The translations under genes were made by a program, and so were the position numbers. Shown piece by piece: positions 1 through 5,845 of a stretch of DNA of 7,904 bases. Every line of letters begins with the position of its first letter. Position 1 is the stretch's first letter. The stretch lies in NCBI GenBank assembly GCA_016763135.1, contig JAESUI010000347.1:1-7904 (forward strand), in the 5' to 3' direction. The notes beneath the pieces are model-generated. The model was not told the origin of the DNA. It worked only from the letters and a program-made list of their open reading frames with translations, and did not search any database. This DNA comes from Flavobacteriales bacterium. GTDB taxonomy: Bacteria > Bacteroidota > Bacteroidia > Flavobacteriales_E > Vicingaceae.

Positions 1-96
1 CTATAATTTTAGATTCGAGAAAAAGTAGATTTATTAAATTCTTGAATATCCTCCACCAATAAGTCAGATAATTCTAGCCTTAGGCTCGCAGACTTT

Positions 97-126
97 AAAA
101 CCCTTGTATTCGTGTAAGGGTTTTTT
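97..126 (+). terminator. Factor-independent terminator of an unseen upstream gene
   Basis: The arms AAAACCCTT (97-105) and AAGGGTTTT (116-124) form a perfect 9-bp stem with a 10-base loop, and the right arm runs into a T-rich tail (121-131, six T then ATTTT). The T tract lies on the + strand side, so it most likely ends a + strand transcript that begins left of the window. It also separates that transcript from the exported-protein gene that starts 41 bases later. Confidence 0.85.
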
Positions 127-166
127 ATTTTATCTTTATCTTCGTTTCATCATAACTAATTAATTA

Positions 167-1195
167 ATGGAGAACATACAGCGCTATAAAATTTTATTAA
201 GCATAATTTGCACCTTATTTATTGGATTAGATCTAACTGCTCAGATTAAGGAGATTCAACTAATTGAATCCAATTTTAAAGTAAGAAATACTTCTAGCCA
301 GGAATTTTATTTCGGATTGGCTGAGGGTGACATTATTACGTTTACGGCTAAGTCCAATGGGTCTTCTATAAGAAGTTTTAAGTTTATGAAATATCCTGGC
401 GCAACCATTTTTGGTGAAGGTAATATGAGTAGTGTTATAGATAAAATAATTCAGATTGACCAAACAGGAATTTATTATTTTAGGTTTGCTCAACGAGGTT
501 TTTTGGCTGGTGGCCGATACTGTTTTCTAAATGCTTCAAGGAAACCAGGAAATAAGAATACGGTAGATTTTAACTCAACTGTTTATTGGAATGAGAAAAT
601 TGATACAGTTTGGTATGAAGAGGATGAAAAATTTTTAATAAGAACAGATACAATAGTTACTCACATTACCAATCAAGTAATAGAACTAAAGAAAAAAAAG
701 AAAAAGAATGATTCTCGATCTATAGTAGTTTTTTCATTGCCCAAGGTGTTCAATGAATGGGTTATATGGATAGCTACAGGGAAATCTGACCCTATGGAGA
801 ATATAAGCTCCTCTAAGAATGGTGAGAAGAAGGATTATTTAGTTGAAAAATATGGTGAATTAGGTCGTCTTGCGCTCGGTGGCGGGTCTTCCTTTGTCTC
901 AGGTTCTGGCTGTCTTCCAATTAGTTATTGGATGTTAAGTAATCAGGAGGCTCAACAAAGTTTTTATGGTGATTCTACCCAGTTTTTGGCTAACAAAAAA
1001 CTAACCTGTCTCGAGTATACAACGGGATCAGATACACTGCAAGAAAAAATGTTTATTGGATTGTATAACGAGAATAAAAAAAATATTACTGTTTATGTAA
1101 AAATTGCTTCGGTGGCAATTAAAGAAAAATGGGGAACAAGAAAGGTTCGAAAATTCAGAATTAATACAACACAAATTCCTTATTTGAAAAACTGA
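167..1195 (+). CDS. Exported protein of unknown function, Bacteroidota type
   Basis: I cannot assign a function. The 342-residue product begins with a signal peptide: Arg6 and Lys8, a hydrophobic core at about residues 9-21, and a likely cut after Ala25 (LTA|Q). No Cys sits at that cut, so it is not an obvious lipoprotein, and no other clear membrane helix is seen. Residues 27-125 look beta-rich and end in a G-I-Y-Y-F-R-F strand near a YCFLN segment, as in beta-sandwich domains. A lysine run (175-180) follows, then a glycine- and serine-rich hydrophobic stretch (about 236-255), and a C-terminal strand region with WGTR at 322-325. Cys119, Cys249 and Cys281 remain after cleavage. The overall pattern, including the WGTR ending, resembles uncharacterised exported proteins I recall from Bacteroidota, but this is memory, not a search. 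The ATG at 167 is chosen because it directly precedes the signal peptide. The gene stands alone between a terminator and the his regulatory region, so it is probably its own transcript and not part of histidine synthesis. Confidence 0.75.
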   Translation: MENIQRYKILLSIICTLFIGLDLTAQIKEIQLIESNFKVRNTSSQEFYFGLAEGDIITFTAKSNGSSIRSFKFMKYPGATIFGEGNMSSVIDKIIQIDQTGIYYFRFAQRGFLAGGRYCFLNASRKPGNKNTVDFNSTVYWNEKIDTVWYEEDEKFLIRTDTIVTHITNQVIELKKKKKKNDSRSIVVFSLPKVFNEWVIWIATGKSDPMENISSSKNGEKKDYLVEKYGELGRLALGGGSSFVSGSGCLPISYWMLSNQEAQQSFYGDSTQFLANKKLTCLEYTTGSDTLQEKMFIGLYNENKKNITVYVKIASVAIKEKWGTRKVRKFRINTTQIPYLKN

Positions 1196-1370
1196 TTTTT
1201 TAAAACCTTCAACTTCTAAAAGAATATTTGGATGAAAAAATAAATATGCAATATTAGCCTCTAACATTTTACCCAATAGAGTTTTTATTCTTTATGATGT
1301 CTCTATTAAATCTCATTTTTCGATTATTCCGTTGTTTTTCTGATTCATTTTATAATGACGAATAAAAAAA
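1196..1370. other. AT-rich intergenic stretch, no gene seen
   Basis: This stretch lies between the exported-protein gene and the his promoter. I find no credible reading frame. The only structure is a weak inverted repeat, AATAGAG at 1275-1281 and CTCTATT at 1301-1307, with a 19-base loop and no T tract directly after it. It could be a poor terminator for the upstream gene, but the support is thin. Confidence 0.5.
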
Positions 1371-1373
1371 ACA

Positions 1374-1406
1374 TTTGGAAGTTTAAAATTTTTATCTATA
1401 CATTTG
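1374..1406 (+). promoter_or_regulatory. Predicted Bacteroidota promoter of the his leader and operon
   Basis: TACATTTG (1399-1406) matches the Bacteroidota -7 consensus TAnnTTTG exactly. TTTG (1374-1377) lies 21 bases upstream, inside the spacing known for the -33 element. Transcription would start near 1411-1413, leaving a leader of only about a dozen bases before the ATG of the leader peptide at 1424. The position directly ahead of the attenuator supports the call. It is a consensus match, not a mapped start. Confidence 0.7.
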
Positions 1407-1423
1407 TACCAGAATTAGAACAA

Positions 1424-1486
1424 ATGAATTTTAAACAGTTACATCAACATCATTCTCATACTTGCACTCAGGCGAGCTGGATATGA
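1424..1486 (+). CDS. hisL: His operon leader peptide, 20 residues, His-rich
   Basis: The ATG at 1424 opens a 20-codon frame ending in TGA at 1484-1486. The peptide starts MNFKQL and then reads HQHHSH, so residues 7, 9, 10 and 12 are His (codons at 1442, 1448, 1451 and 1457), all CAT. It ends TCTQASWI. Histidine is a rare residue, and four in six codons directly upstream of a terminator and a his operon is the hallmark of a leader peptide whose translation senses charged histidyl-tRNA. The peptide itself probably has no function after synthesis. The frame lies 13 bases after the predicted transcription start and has no Shine-Dalgarno sequence, like the other genes here. The symbol hisL is given by role; the sequence is not claimed to be homologous to the enterobacterial leader. 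Confidence 0.88.
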   Translation: MNFKQLHQHHSHTCTQASWI

Positions 1487-1526
1487 TATATATGTAATTC
1501 AACAATATTTCAAACCCCGTCTGAGT
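1466..1526 (+). promoter_or_regulatory. Predicted antiterminator pairing of the his attenuator
   Basis: ACTCAGGCG (1466-1474), inside the leader reading frame just after the His codons, can pair with CGTCTGAGT (1518-1526). This gives a 9-bp helix with one G-U pair that uses up most of the left arm of the terminator. A ribosome waiting at His codons 1442-1453 would leave 1466-1474 free, so the antiterminator forms and transcription continues. A ribosome reaching the stop codon at 1484 would cover this segment, so the terminator forms. A competing 5-bp hairpin, CTTGC (1461-1465) with GCGAG (1472-1476), could hide the segment when the leader is not translated. The pairings are read directly from the sequence; the mechanism is inferred from known his attenuators. 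Confidence 0.75.
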
Positions 1527-1550
1527 AAATCAGACGGGGTTTTTGTTTCT
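1512..1550 (+). terminator. His attenuator terminator
   Basis: The left arm 1512-1524 (AAACCCCGTCTGA) and the right arm 1530-1542 (TCAGACGGGGTTT) are perfect complements: 13 bp with a GTAAA loop. They are followed by a T-rich run at 1540-1550 interrupted by one G. It is by far the most GC-rich hairpin seen in the window. It sits 25 bases after the stop codon of the leader peptide and 40 bases before hisG, so it can only act on transcription entering the his operon from the leader. Confidence 0.95.
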
Positions 1551-1562
1551 ATCTACCCTCTA

Positions 1563-1600
1563 GGTTTACTCAGATTAATAAAATTAAAAATGAGTAAACT
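1563..1600 (+). promoter_or_regulatory. Possible hairpin over the hisG start codon
   Basis: TTTACTCA (1565-1572) is the perfect complement of TGAGTAAA (1591-1598), which begins inside the hisG start codon (ATG at 1590-1592). G1564-C1599 and G1563-U1600 extend the stem to 10 bp, around an A-rich 18-base loop. The same upstream segment can instead pair with TCTGAGTAAA (1520-1529) in the terminator arm and loop. Either pairing might tune hisG translation. The complementarity is seen; a function is only inferred. Confidence 0.4.
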
Positions 1601-2447
1601 AAAAATTGCAATACAAAAAAGTGGAAGATTAAATCTAGAGTCTCTTAAACTATTAAAAGATTGCGGGATTTCAATTGACAACGGTAAAGACCAGTTAAAA
1701 GTTACTGTTCCAAACTTCCCATTAGAAATTCTTTATTTAAGAAACGCTGATATTCCACAATACTTAGAAGACGGTGTTGTAGACATTGCTATTCTCGGAG
1801 AAAACCTATTAATAGAAAAACAAAAAGAAGTAAGCATTGTTGAAAAACTAGGTTTTTCTAAATGCAAAGTTTCTTTAGCGGTTCCAAAAGAAGTCGAAAC
1901 TGATGATGTTAATTATTTCGAAGGAAAAAAAATTGCTACATCTTATCCGAATACTTTAAATCAATTTTTAAGTAAAAATAATATTAAAGCAGATGTGCAC
2001 ATTATATCAGGTTCTGTAGAAATTGCCCCAAACATTGGTTTGGCAGATGGTATTTGTGACATAGTAAGCTCGGGAAGCACCTTATTTAAAAATGGGTTAA
2101 GAGAAACTCAAGTAATTCTTAATTCTGAAGCTGTTTTAGCAAAATCTAAAACTTTATCTCCTGAAAAGGAAGAAATACTAGATCGTTTATTGTTTAGAAT
2201 GAAATCTGTTTTAAGAGCTAAGAATAGCAAGTACATTTTAATGAATGTACCCAATACTAAAATTGAAAAAGTAAGTACTATCCTTCCTGTCCTTAAAAGC
2301 CCTACTATCCTTCCATTAGCAGAAGAAGGCTGGAGTTCATTACACAGTGTAATTGATGAAGATAAATTTTGGAATGTAATAGATGAATTAAAAAATGCAG
2401 GTGCTGAAGACATTTTAATTGTACCAATTGATAAAATGGTGATATAA
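1590..2447 (+). CDS. hisG: ATP phosphoribosyltransferase, long form
   Basis: HisG joins ATP and PRPP to give N1-(5-phosphoribosyl)-ATP, the first and committed step of histidine synthesis in the cytoplasm. The N-terminus reads KIAIQKSGRL, typical of HisG. The family signature E-x5-G-x-A-x2-I-x-D-x3-S-G-x-T-L is complete: Glu144, Gly150, Asp157, Ser161, Gly162, Thr164 and Leu165, and the region around Gly141-Pro147 forms the PRPP-binding loop. At 285 residues it is the long form, with a C-terminal ACT-like domain from about residue 210. In this form that domain binds histidine for feedback inhibition, so no HisZ partner is needed. The ATG at 1590 gives the expected N-terminus; it has an A-rich lead and no Shine-Dalgarno sequence. 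It is the first structural gene after the attenuator, and its TAA shares one base with the hisD start (TAATG). Confidence 0.97.
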   Translation: MSKLKIAIQKSGRLNLESLKLLKDCGISIDNGKDQLKVTVPNFPLEILYLRNADIPQYLEDGVVDIAILGENLLIEKQKEVSIVEKLGFSKCKVSLAVPKEVETDDVNYFEGKKIATSYPNTLNQFLSKNNIKADVHIISGSVEIAPNIGLADGICDIVSSGSTLFKNGLRETQVILNSEAVLAKSKTLSPEKEEILDRLLFRMKSVLRAKNSKYILMNVPNTKIEKVSTILPVLKSPTILPLAEEGWSSLHSVIDEDKFWNVIDELKNAGAEDILIVPIDKMVI

Positions 2448-3736
2448 TGCAAAAGTTTAATAAACCAAATAGAGAAGACTGGGAAGAGCTAACGCAACGC
2501 CCAGTCATTAATCAAGAACAACTAACTCAAACAGTAAGTTCTATTATTAATGATGTAAAACAAACTGGTGATAAAGCATTAATCAAATATACAAGCCTAT
2601 TTGATGGAGTTGAGTTAAGCAGTTTAGGTATTGCTGAACAAGAAATTGCTATGGCTAACAAACAAGTTTCACAAGAATTAAAAGAAGCTATAGAAACAGC
2701 TTACAACAATATTTATAGCTTTCACAAAGCACAGCAATTGCAAGAAAATGTAATTGAAACTACTCCTGGCGTAAAATGCTGGAGAAAATCAGTAGCCATT
2801 GAGAAAGTAGGCTTGTACATTCCTGGTGGTAGTGCTCCTTTGTTTTCCACCATTTTAATGTTAGGTATACCTGCTCAAATTGCAGGCTGTAAAGAGTTAG
2901 TACTTTGCACTCCTCCCAACAAAAATGAGGAAATCAATCCAGCTATTTTGTACACGGCAAACCTAGTAGGCATTACTAAAATTTACAAAGTTGGCGGAGC
3001 GCAAGCCATTGCCGCAATGGCTTATGGAACGAAAACTATTCCTCAGGTTTATAAAATATTTGGTCCAGGAAATCAATACGTTACCAAAGCAAAAGAATTA
3101 GTTCAACAAGCTGGTGTTGCTATTGATATGCCAGCAGGACCTAGTGAAGTGTTAATAATAGCTGATAAAACATGCAACCCAAGTTTTGTAGCGGCTGATT
3201 TACTTTCGCAAGCTGAACATGGAGCAGATAGCCAAGTAATATTACTAGGTACAAACCAACATATAATTGATGAGTGCTTAGCTGAAATCAATCAACAAGT
3301 AGAACAATTGCCTCGAAAGAAAACTGCTTTAAAAGCTTTAGCAAACAGTAAAGCAATTGTTCTTAACACTATTGATGAATGTCTAGAATTTAGTAACCAA
3401 TATGCTCCTGAGCACTTAATCATTGCATCAGAAAATGCCAATGCCTTAGTAAATAATATTACAAACGCTGGATCAGTTTTCTTAGGTAATTATAGTTGTG
3501 AATCTGCTGGAGATTACGCTAGTGGTACTAACCACACTTTACCAACTAATGGTTTTGCAAAAAATTACAGCGGTGTATCTTTAGAGAGTTTTCAGAAAAA
3601 AATTACATTTCAAAAACTGAGTAAAGAAGGAATTAACAACATTGGTCCTGCTATTGAAATTATGGCAGAAGCAGAACAATTAGTGGGGCACAAAAATGCT
3701 GTTACCATTCGACTAAAAAGTTTACAAAATGATTGA
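2447..3736 (+). CDS. hisD: Histidinol dehydrogenase
   Basis: HisD is a zinc enzyme that oxidises L-histidinol to L-histidine in two NAD+-dependent steps, the last reactions of the pathway. The 429-residue length is normal. Landmarks in order are the nucleotide-binding region with YIPGG, the GPGNQYVTKAK segment, SQAEHG, APEHL, GDYASGTNH, and a C-terminal VGHK. By comparison with the E. coli enzyme at a constant offset of four residues, the zinc ligands are Gln255, His258, Asp356 and His415, and the catalytic pair is Glu322 and His323; all are present. The start overlaps the hisG stop by one base and the end overlaps hisC by eight, so translation is probably coupled on both sides. Nothing suggests damage. 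A 9-bp inverted repeat lies within the gene at 3003-3023. Confidence 0.98.
   Translation: MQKFNKPNREDWEELTQRPVINQEQLTQTVSSIINDVKQTGDKALIKYTSLFDGVELSSLGIAEQEIAMANKQVSQELKEAIETAYNNIYSFHKAQQLQENVIETTPGVKCWRKSVAIEKVGLYIPGGSAPLFSTILMLGIPAQIAGCKELVLCTPPNKNEEINPAILYTANLVGITKIYKVGGAQAIAAMAYGTKTIPQVYKIFGPGNQYVTKAKELVQQAGVAIDMPAGPSEVLIIADKTCNPSFVAADLLSQAEHGADSQVILLGTNQHIIDECLAEINQQVEQLPRKKTALKALANSKAIVLNTIDECLEFSNQYAPEHLIIASENANALVNNITNAGSVFLGNYSCESAGDYASGTNHTLPTNGFAKNYSGVSLESFQKKITFQKLSKEGINNIGPAIEIMAEAEQLVGHKNAVTIRLKSLQND
3003..3023 (+). other. Perfect 9-bp inverted repeat inside hisD
   Basis: AAGCCATTG (3003-3011) and CAATGGCTT (3015-3023) are exact complements around a CCG loop, forming a tight hairpin in the coding strand. 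It encodes part of a conserved HisD segment (GAQAIAAMAYGT), so protein constraint may explain it. No T tract follows, so it is not a terminator. Confidence 0.4.
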
Positions 3737-4760
3737 TTTAAATAAAATAGTACGCCCTAACATCCTCAACCTTATGCCCTACTCTAGTGCTAGAGAAGAG
3801 TTTAAAGGAAATGATGGTGTCTTTTTAGATGCCAATGAAAACCCTTATGGAGATTTGAATCGTTACCCCGATCCTTATCAAAAGGAATTAAAGGAAGGCT
3901 TATCTAAATTGAAAAAAGTAAATGAAGAAAACATCTTTATTGGTAATGGAAGTGATGAAGTTATTGATTTAGCATTCAGAATATTCTGCGAACCAGGAAA
4001 AGATAAAGCACTCACCTTTTCTCCAACTTATGGCATGTATGATGTTTCTGCAGGAATAAACAATATTGAGTTATTAAAGATTCCATTAACTGAAACCTTT
4101 CAAATCAATACAAATAAACTGGAAACCTATTGGAATGATCAAAACTTAAAGCTAATTTTCATCTGCTCACCTAATAACCCTACTGGCAATAGCATTGCTT
4201 TAGCAGATATTGAAACTATTCTTAAGAACTTTAAAGGAATTGTTATTATTGATGAAGCATATATCGATTTTAGTTCAAGCGAATCTTGTCTAAAATTATT
4301 AGAAACATATTCAAACCTTATCATCAGCCAAACTTTTAGTAAAGCTTGGGGATTAGCGGCTGCAAGAGTTGGAATTGCTTATGCAAATAAAGGAATTATT
4401 GAACTGTATAATAAAGTAAAACCACCTTATAACATTAGTAAACTGAATCAAGAAGCAGCAATTAAAGCCTTATCAGATTTCAATGAATTCAAAAAAAACC
4501 TCCAACTCATTTTAGATGAAAAAGAGAAACTCAAAGCTGAATTAGAGTCTATTTCTTTGGTAAAAAAAATATATCCTTCAGATGCTAATTTCCTTTTAGT
4601 AGAAGTTGAGGGTGCTGATGAAGTTTATGATGAACTAGTCGTAAAAGAAATCATTACACGAAACAGAAACAAGCTTGTTAAAAACTGTATTCGGATTTCT
4701 GTTGGAACTCCAAATGAAAATGAAAAATTAATAACTGCCTTAAAAAATATATCAAAATGA
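3729..4760 (+). CDS. hisC: Histidinol-phosphate aminotransferase
   Basis: HisC is a PLP-dependent class I/II aminotransferase that moves an amino group from glutamate to imidazole acetol phosphate, giving L-histidinol phosphate. Visible family marks are DANENPYGD near the N-terminus, SPNNPTGN at 147-154, DEAYIDF with Asp175 (contacts the PLP ring nitrogen), the PLP lysine Lys205 in SKAWGLAAARVG, the substrate-loop motif PPYNIS, and Arg322 in the CIRISVGT segment that grips the carboxylate or phosphate of the substrate. The length of 343 residues is close to the E. coli enzyme. The ATG at 3729 lies inside the end of hisD (8-base overlap), and the stop forms an ATGA overlap with hisB. The operon setting separates it from related aromatic aminotransferases. 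Confidence 0.97.
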   Translation: MIDLNKIVRPNILNLMPYSSAREEFKGNDGVFLDANENPYGDLNRYPDPYQKELKEGLSKLKKVNEENIFIGNGSDEVIDLAFRIFCEPGKDKALTFSPTYGMYDVSAGINNIELLKIPLTETFQINTNKLETYWNDQNLKLIFICSPNNPTGNSIALADIETILKNFKGIVIIDEAYIDFSSSESCLKLLETYSNLIISQTFSKAWGLAAARVGIAYANKGIIELYNKVKPPYNISKLNQEAAIKALSDFNEFKKNLQLILDEKEKLKAELESISLVKKIYPSDANFLLVEVEGADEVYDELVVKEIITRNRNKLVKNCIRISVGTPNENEKLITALKNISK

Positions 4761-5845
4761 AAAAAGTATTATTTATAGATAGAGACGGAACCTTGGTGAT
4801 TGAACCTCCAGTGGACTATCAATTAGATAGTTTAGAAAAATTAGAGTTCTACCCAGAGGTATTTCAATGGTTGTCGAAGATTGCTAGAGAACTCGACTAT
4901 GAATTGGTAATGGTAACTAATCAAGATGGCCTAGGAACGGAATCATTTCCTGAAGAAACCTTTTGGCCAGCACAAAATAAAATTATAGCAGCATTTAAAA
5001 ACGAAGGAATTCAATTCAATGAAATTCTAATTGATAAAAGCTTTCCTAAAGATAATGCTGACACTCGAAAACCAAGAACTGGATTATTAAACAAATACAT
5101 TTTTGGCGATTATGATTTAAAAAACTCATACGTAATTGGTGATAGATCAACCGATATTGAATTAGCTGCAAATTTAAAATGTAAAGGAATTTTCATTGGA
5201 GCAGAAAATAGTAGCGCAGATTTGAGTACAACAAGTTGGGAAGAAATCTATCAATACTTAAAGGCTAAACCAAGAAAAGCAACAATTCAACGTGTTACTA
5301 ACGAAACCAATATTGAAATTGAAGTAAATCTTGATGGAAGTGGGAAAAGCCGCATTTCAACTGGAATAGGTTTTTATGACCATATGTTAGAACAAATTGC
5401 AAAACACGGAAACATTGATCTTAATGTTAATGTTACTGGCGATTTAGAAATAGATGAACACCACACCATTGAAGATGTTGCCATTACACTTGGTGAAGTT
5501 TTCTTAAAAGCATTAGGTTCTAAAAAAGGAATTGAACGTTATGGATTTTTGTTACCTATGGACGACTGTTTGGCTCAAGTAGCCATCGATTTTGGAGGAA
5601 GGCCATGGTTAATGTGGGAAGTAGAGTTCAGTAGGGAAATGGTTGGAGAAATGCCAACAGAAATGTTTATGCACTTTTTTAAATCGTTCAGCGATGCCGC
5701 AAAATGCAACCTCAACATTAAGGCTGAAGGCAATAACGAACACCACAAAATTGAAGCAATTTTTAAAGCTTTTGCTAAAGCAATAAGAATGGCAACAAGC
5801 AAAACAACTAATTATAATATCCCAAGTACAAAAGGAAGCTTATGA
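4757..5845 (+). CDS. hisB: Bifunctional histidinol-phosphatase / imidazoleglycerol-phosphate dehydratase
   Basis: The 362-residue protein fuses two enzymes. Residues 1 to about 168 are a HAD-type phosphatase that removes phosphate from histidinol phosphate: the nucleophile Asp8 and acid/base Asp10 are in DRDGT, Lys105 is in RKP, and Asp129 and Asp133 are in GDRSTD. Residues from about 172 on are the dehydratase that turns IGP into imidazole acetol phosphate; its metal-binding histidine motifs are DHMLE (208-212), DEHHTIED (233-240) and EHHKIE (328-333). Both active sites look intact. The unusual part is the loop at 93-103: where the E. coli phosphatase has a Cys, His, Cys, Cys zinc site, this protein has Asp93, Ser95, Ala101 and Thr103, in an otherwise gap-free alignment ending in RKP. 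It overlaps hisC and hisH by four bases each (ATGA). Confidence 0.97.
   Translation: MKKVLFIDRDGTLVIEPPVDYQLDSLEKLEFYPEVFQWLSKIARELDYELVMVTNQDGLGTESFPEETFWPAQNKIIAAFKNEGIQFNEILIDKSFPKDNADTRKPRTGLLNKYIFGDYDLKNSYVIGDRSTDIELAANLKCKGIFIGAENSSADLSTTSWEEIYQYLKAKPRKATIQRVTNETNIEIEVNLDGSGKSRISTGIGFYDHMLEQIAKHGNIDLNVNVTGDLEIDEHHTIEDVAITLGEVFLKALGSKKGIERYGFLLPMDDCLAQVAIDFGGRPWLMWEVEFSREMVGEMPTEMFMHFFKSFSDAAKCNLNIKAEGNNEHHKIEAIFKAFAKAIRMATSKTTNYNIPSTKGSL

Noticed and set aside
38..58. ATCCTCCACCA resembles the CCA end of a tRNA or tmRNA
   Set aside because: The bases before it do not form a T arm: no GTTCGA-type loop and no 5-bp stem, and the matching acceptor half is not in the window. It could be the tail of something cut by the left edge, but there is no positive support.
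3..62. Open frame from the left edge ending in TAA, which could be the last 19 codons of an upstream gene
   Set aside because: Too short to show any family signal and equally likely by chance in this sequence; only its position before the terminator at 97 speaks for it.
131..144. TATCTTTA and TATCTTCG as a -7 promoter element for the exported-protein gene
   Set aside because: Each has one mismatch to TAnnTTTG, and the nearest upstream TTG (104-106) is outside the usual spacing and lies in the terminator stem.
1275..1307. Inverted repeat AATAGAG / CTCTATT as a terminator of the exported-protein gene
   Set aside because: Only 7 AT-rich pairs with a 19-base loop and no T tract directly following.
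1483..1497. Four-codon frame (MIYM) overlapping the leader peptide stop by ATGA, possible reinitiation toward the terminator
   Set aside because: Such mini-frames are frequent by chance in an ATATAT stretch, and nothing else supports translation.
2231..2250. GTACATT / AATGTAC inverted repeat in hisG
   Set aside because: Seven AT-rich pairs with a 6-base loop are expected by chance several times in a window like this.
2108..2452. Minus-strand open frame of 114 codons opposite hisG, and similar antisense frames across the window
   Set aside because: They lie opposite genes with full family motifs, have no recognisable domains, and their composition is that of a reverse-complemented coding strand.
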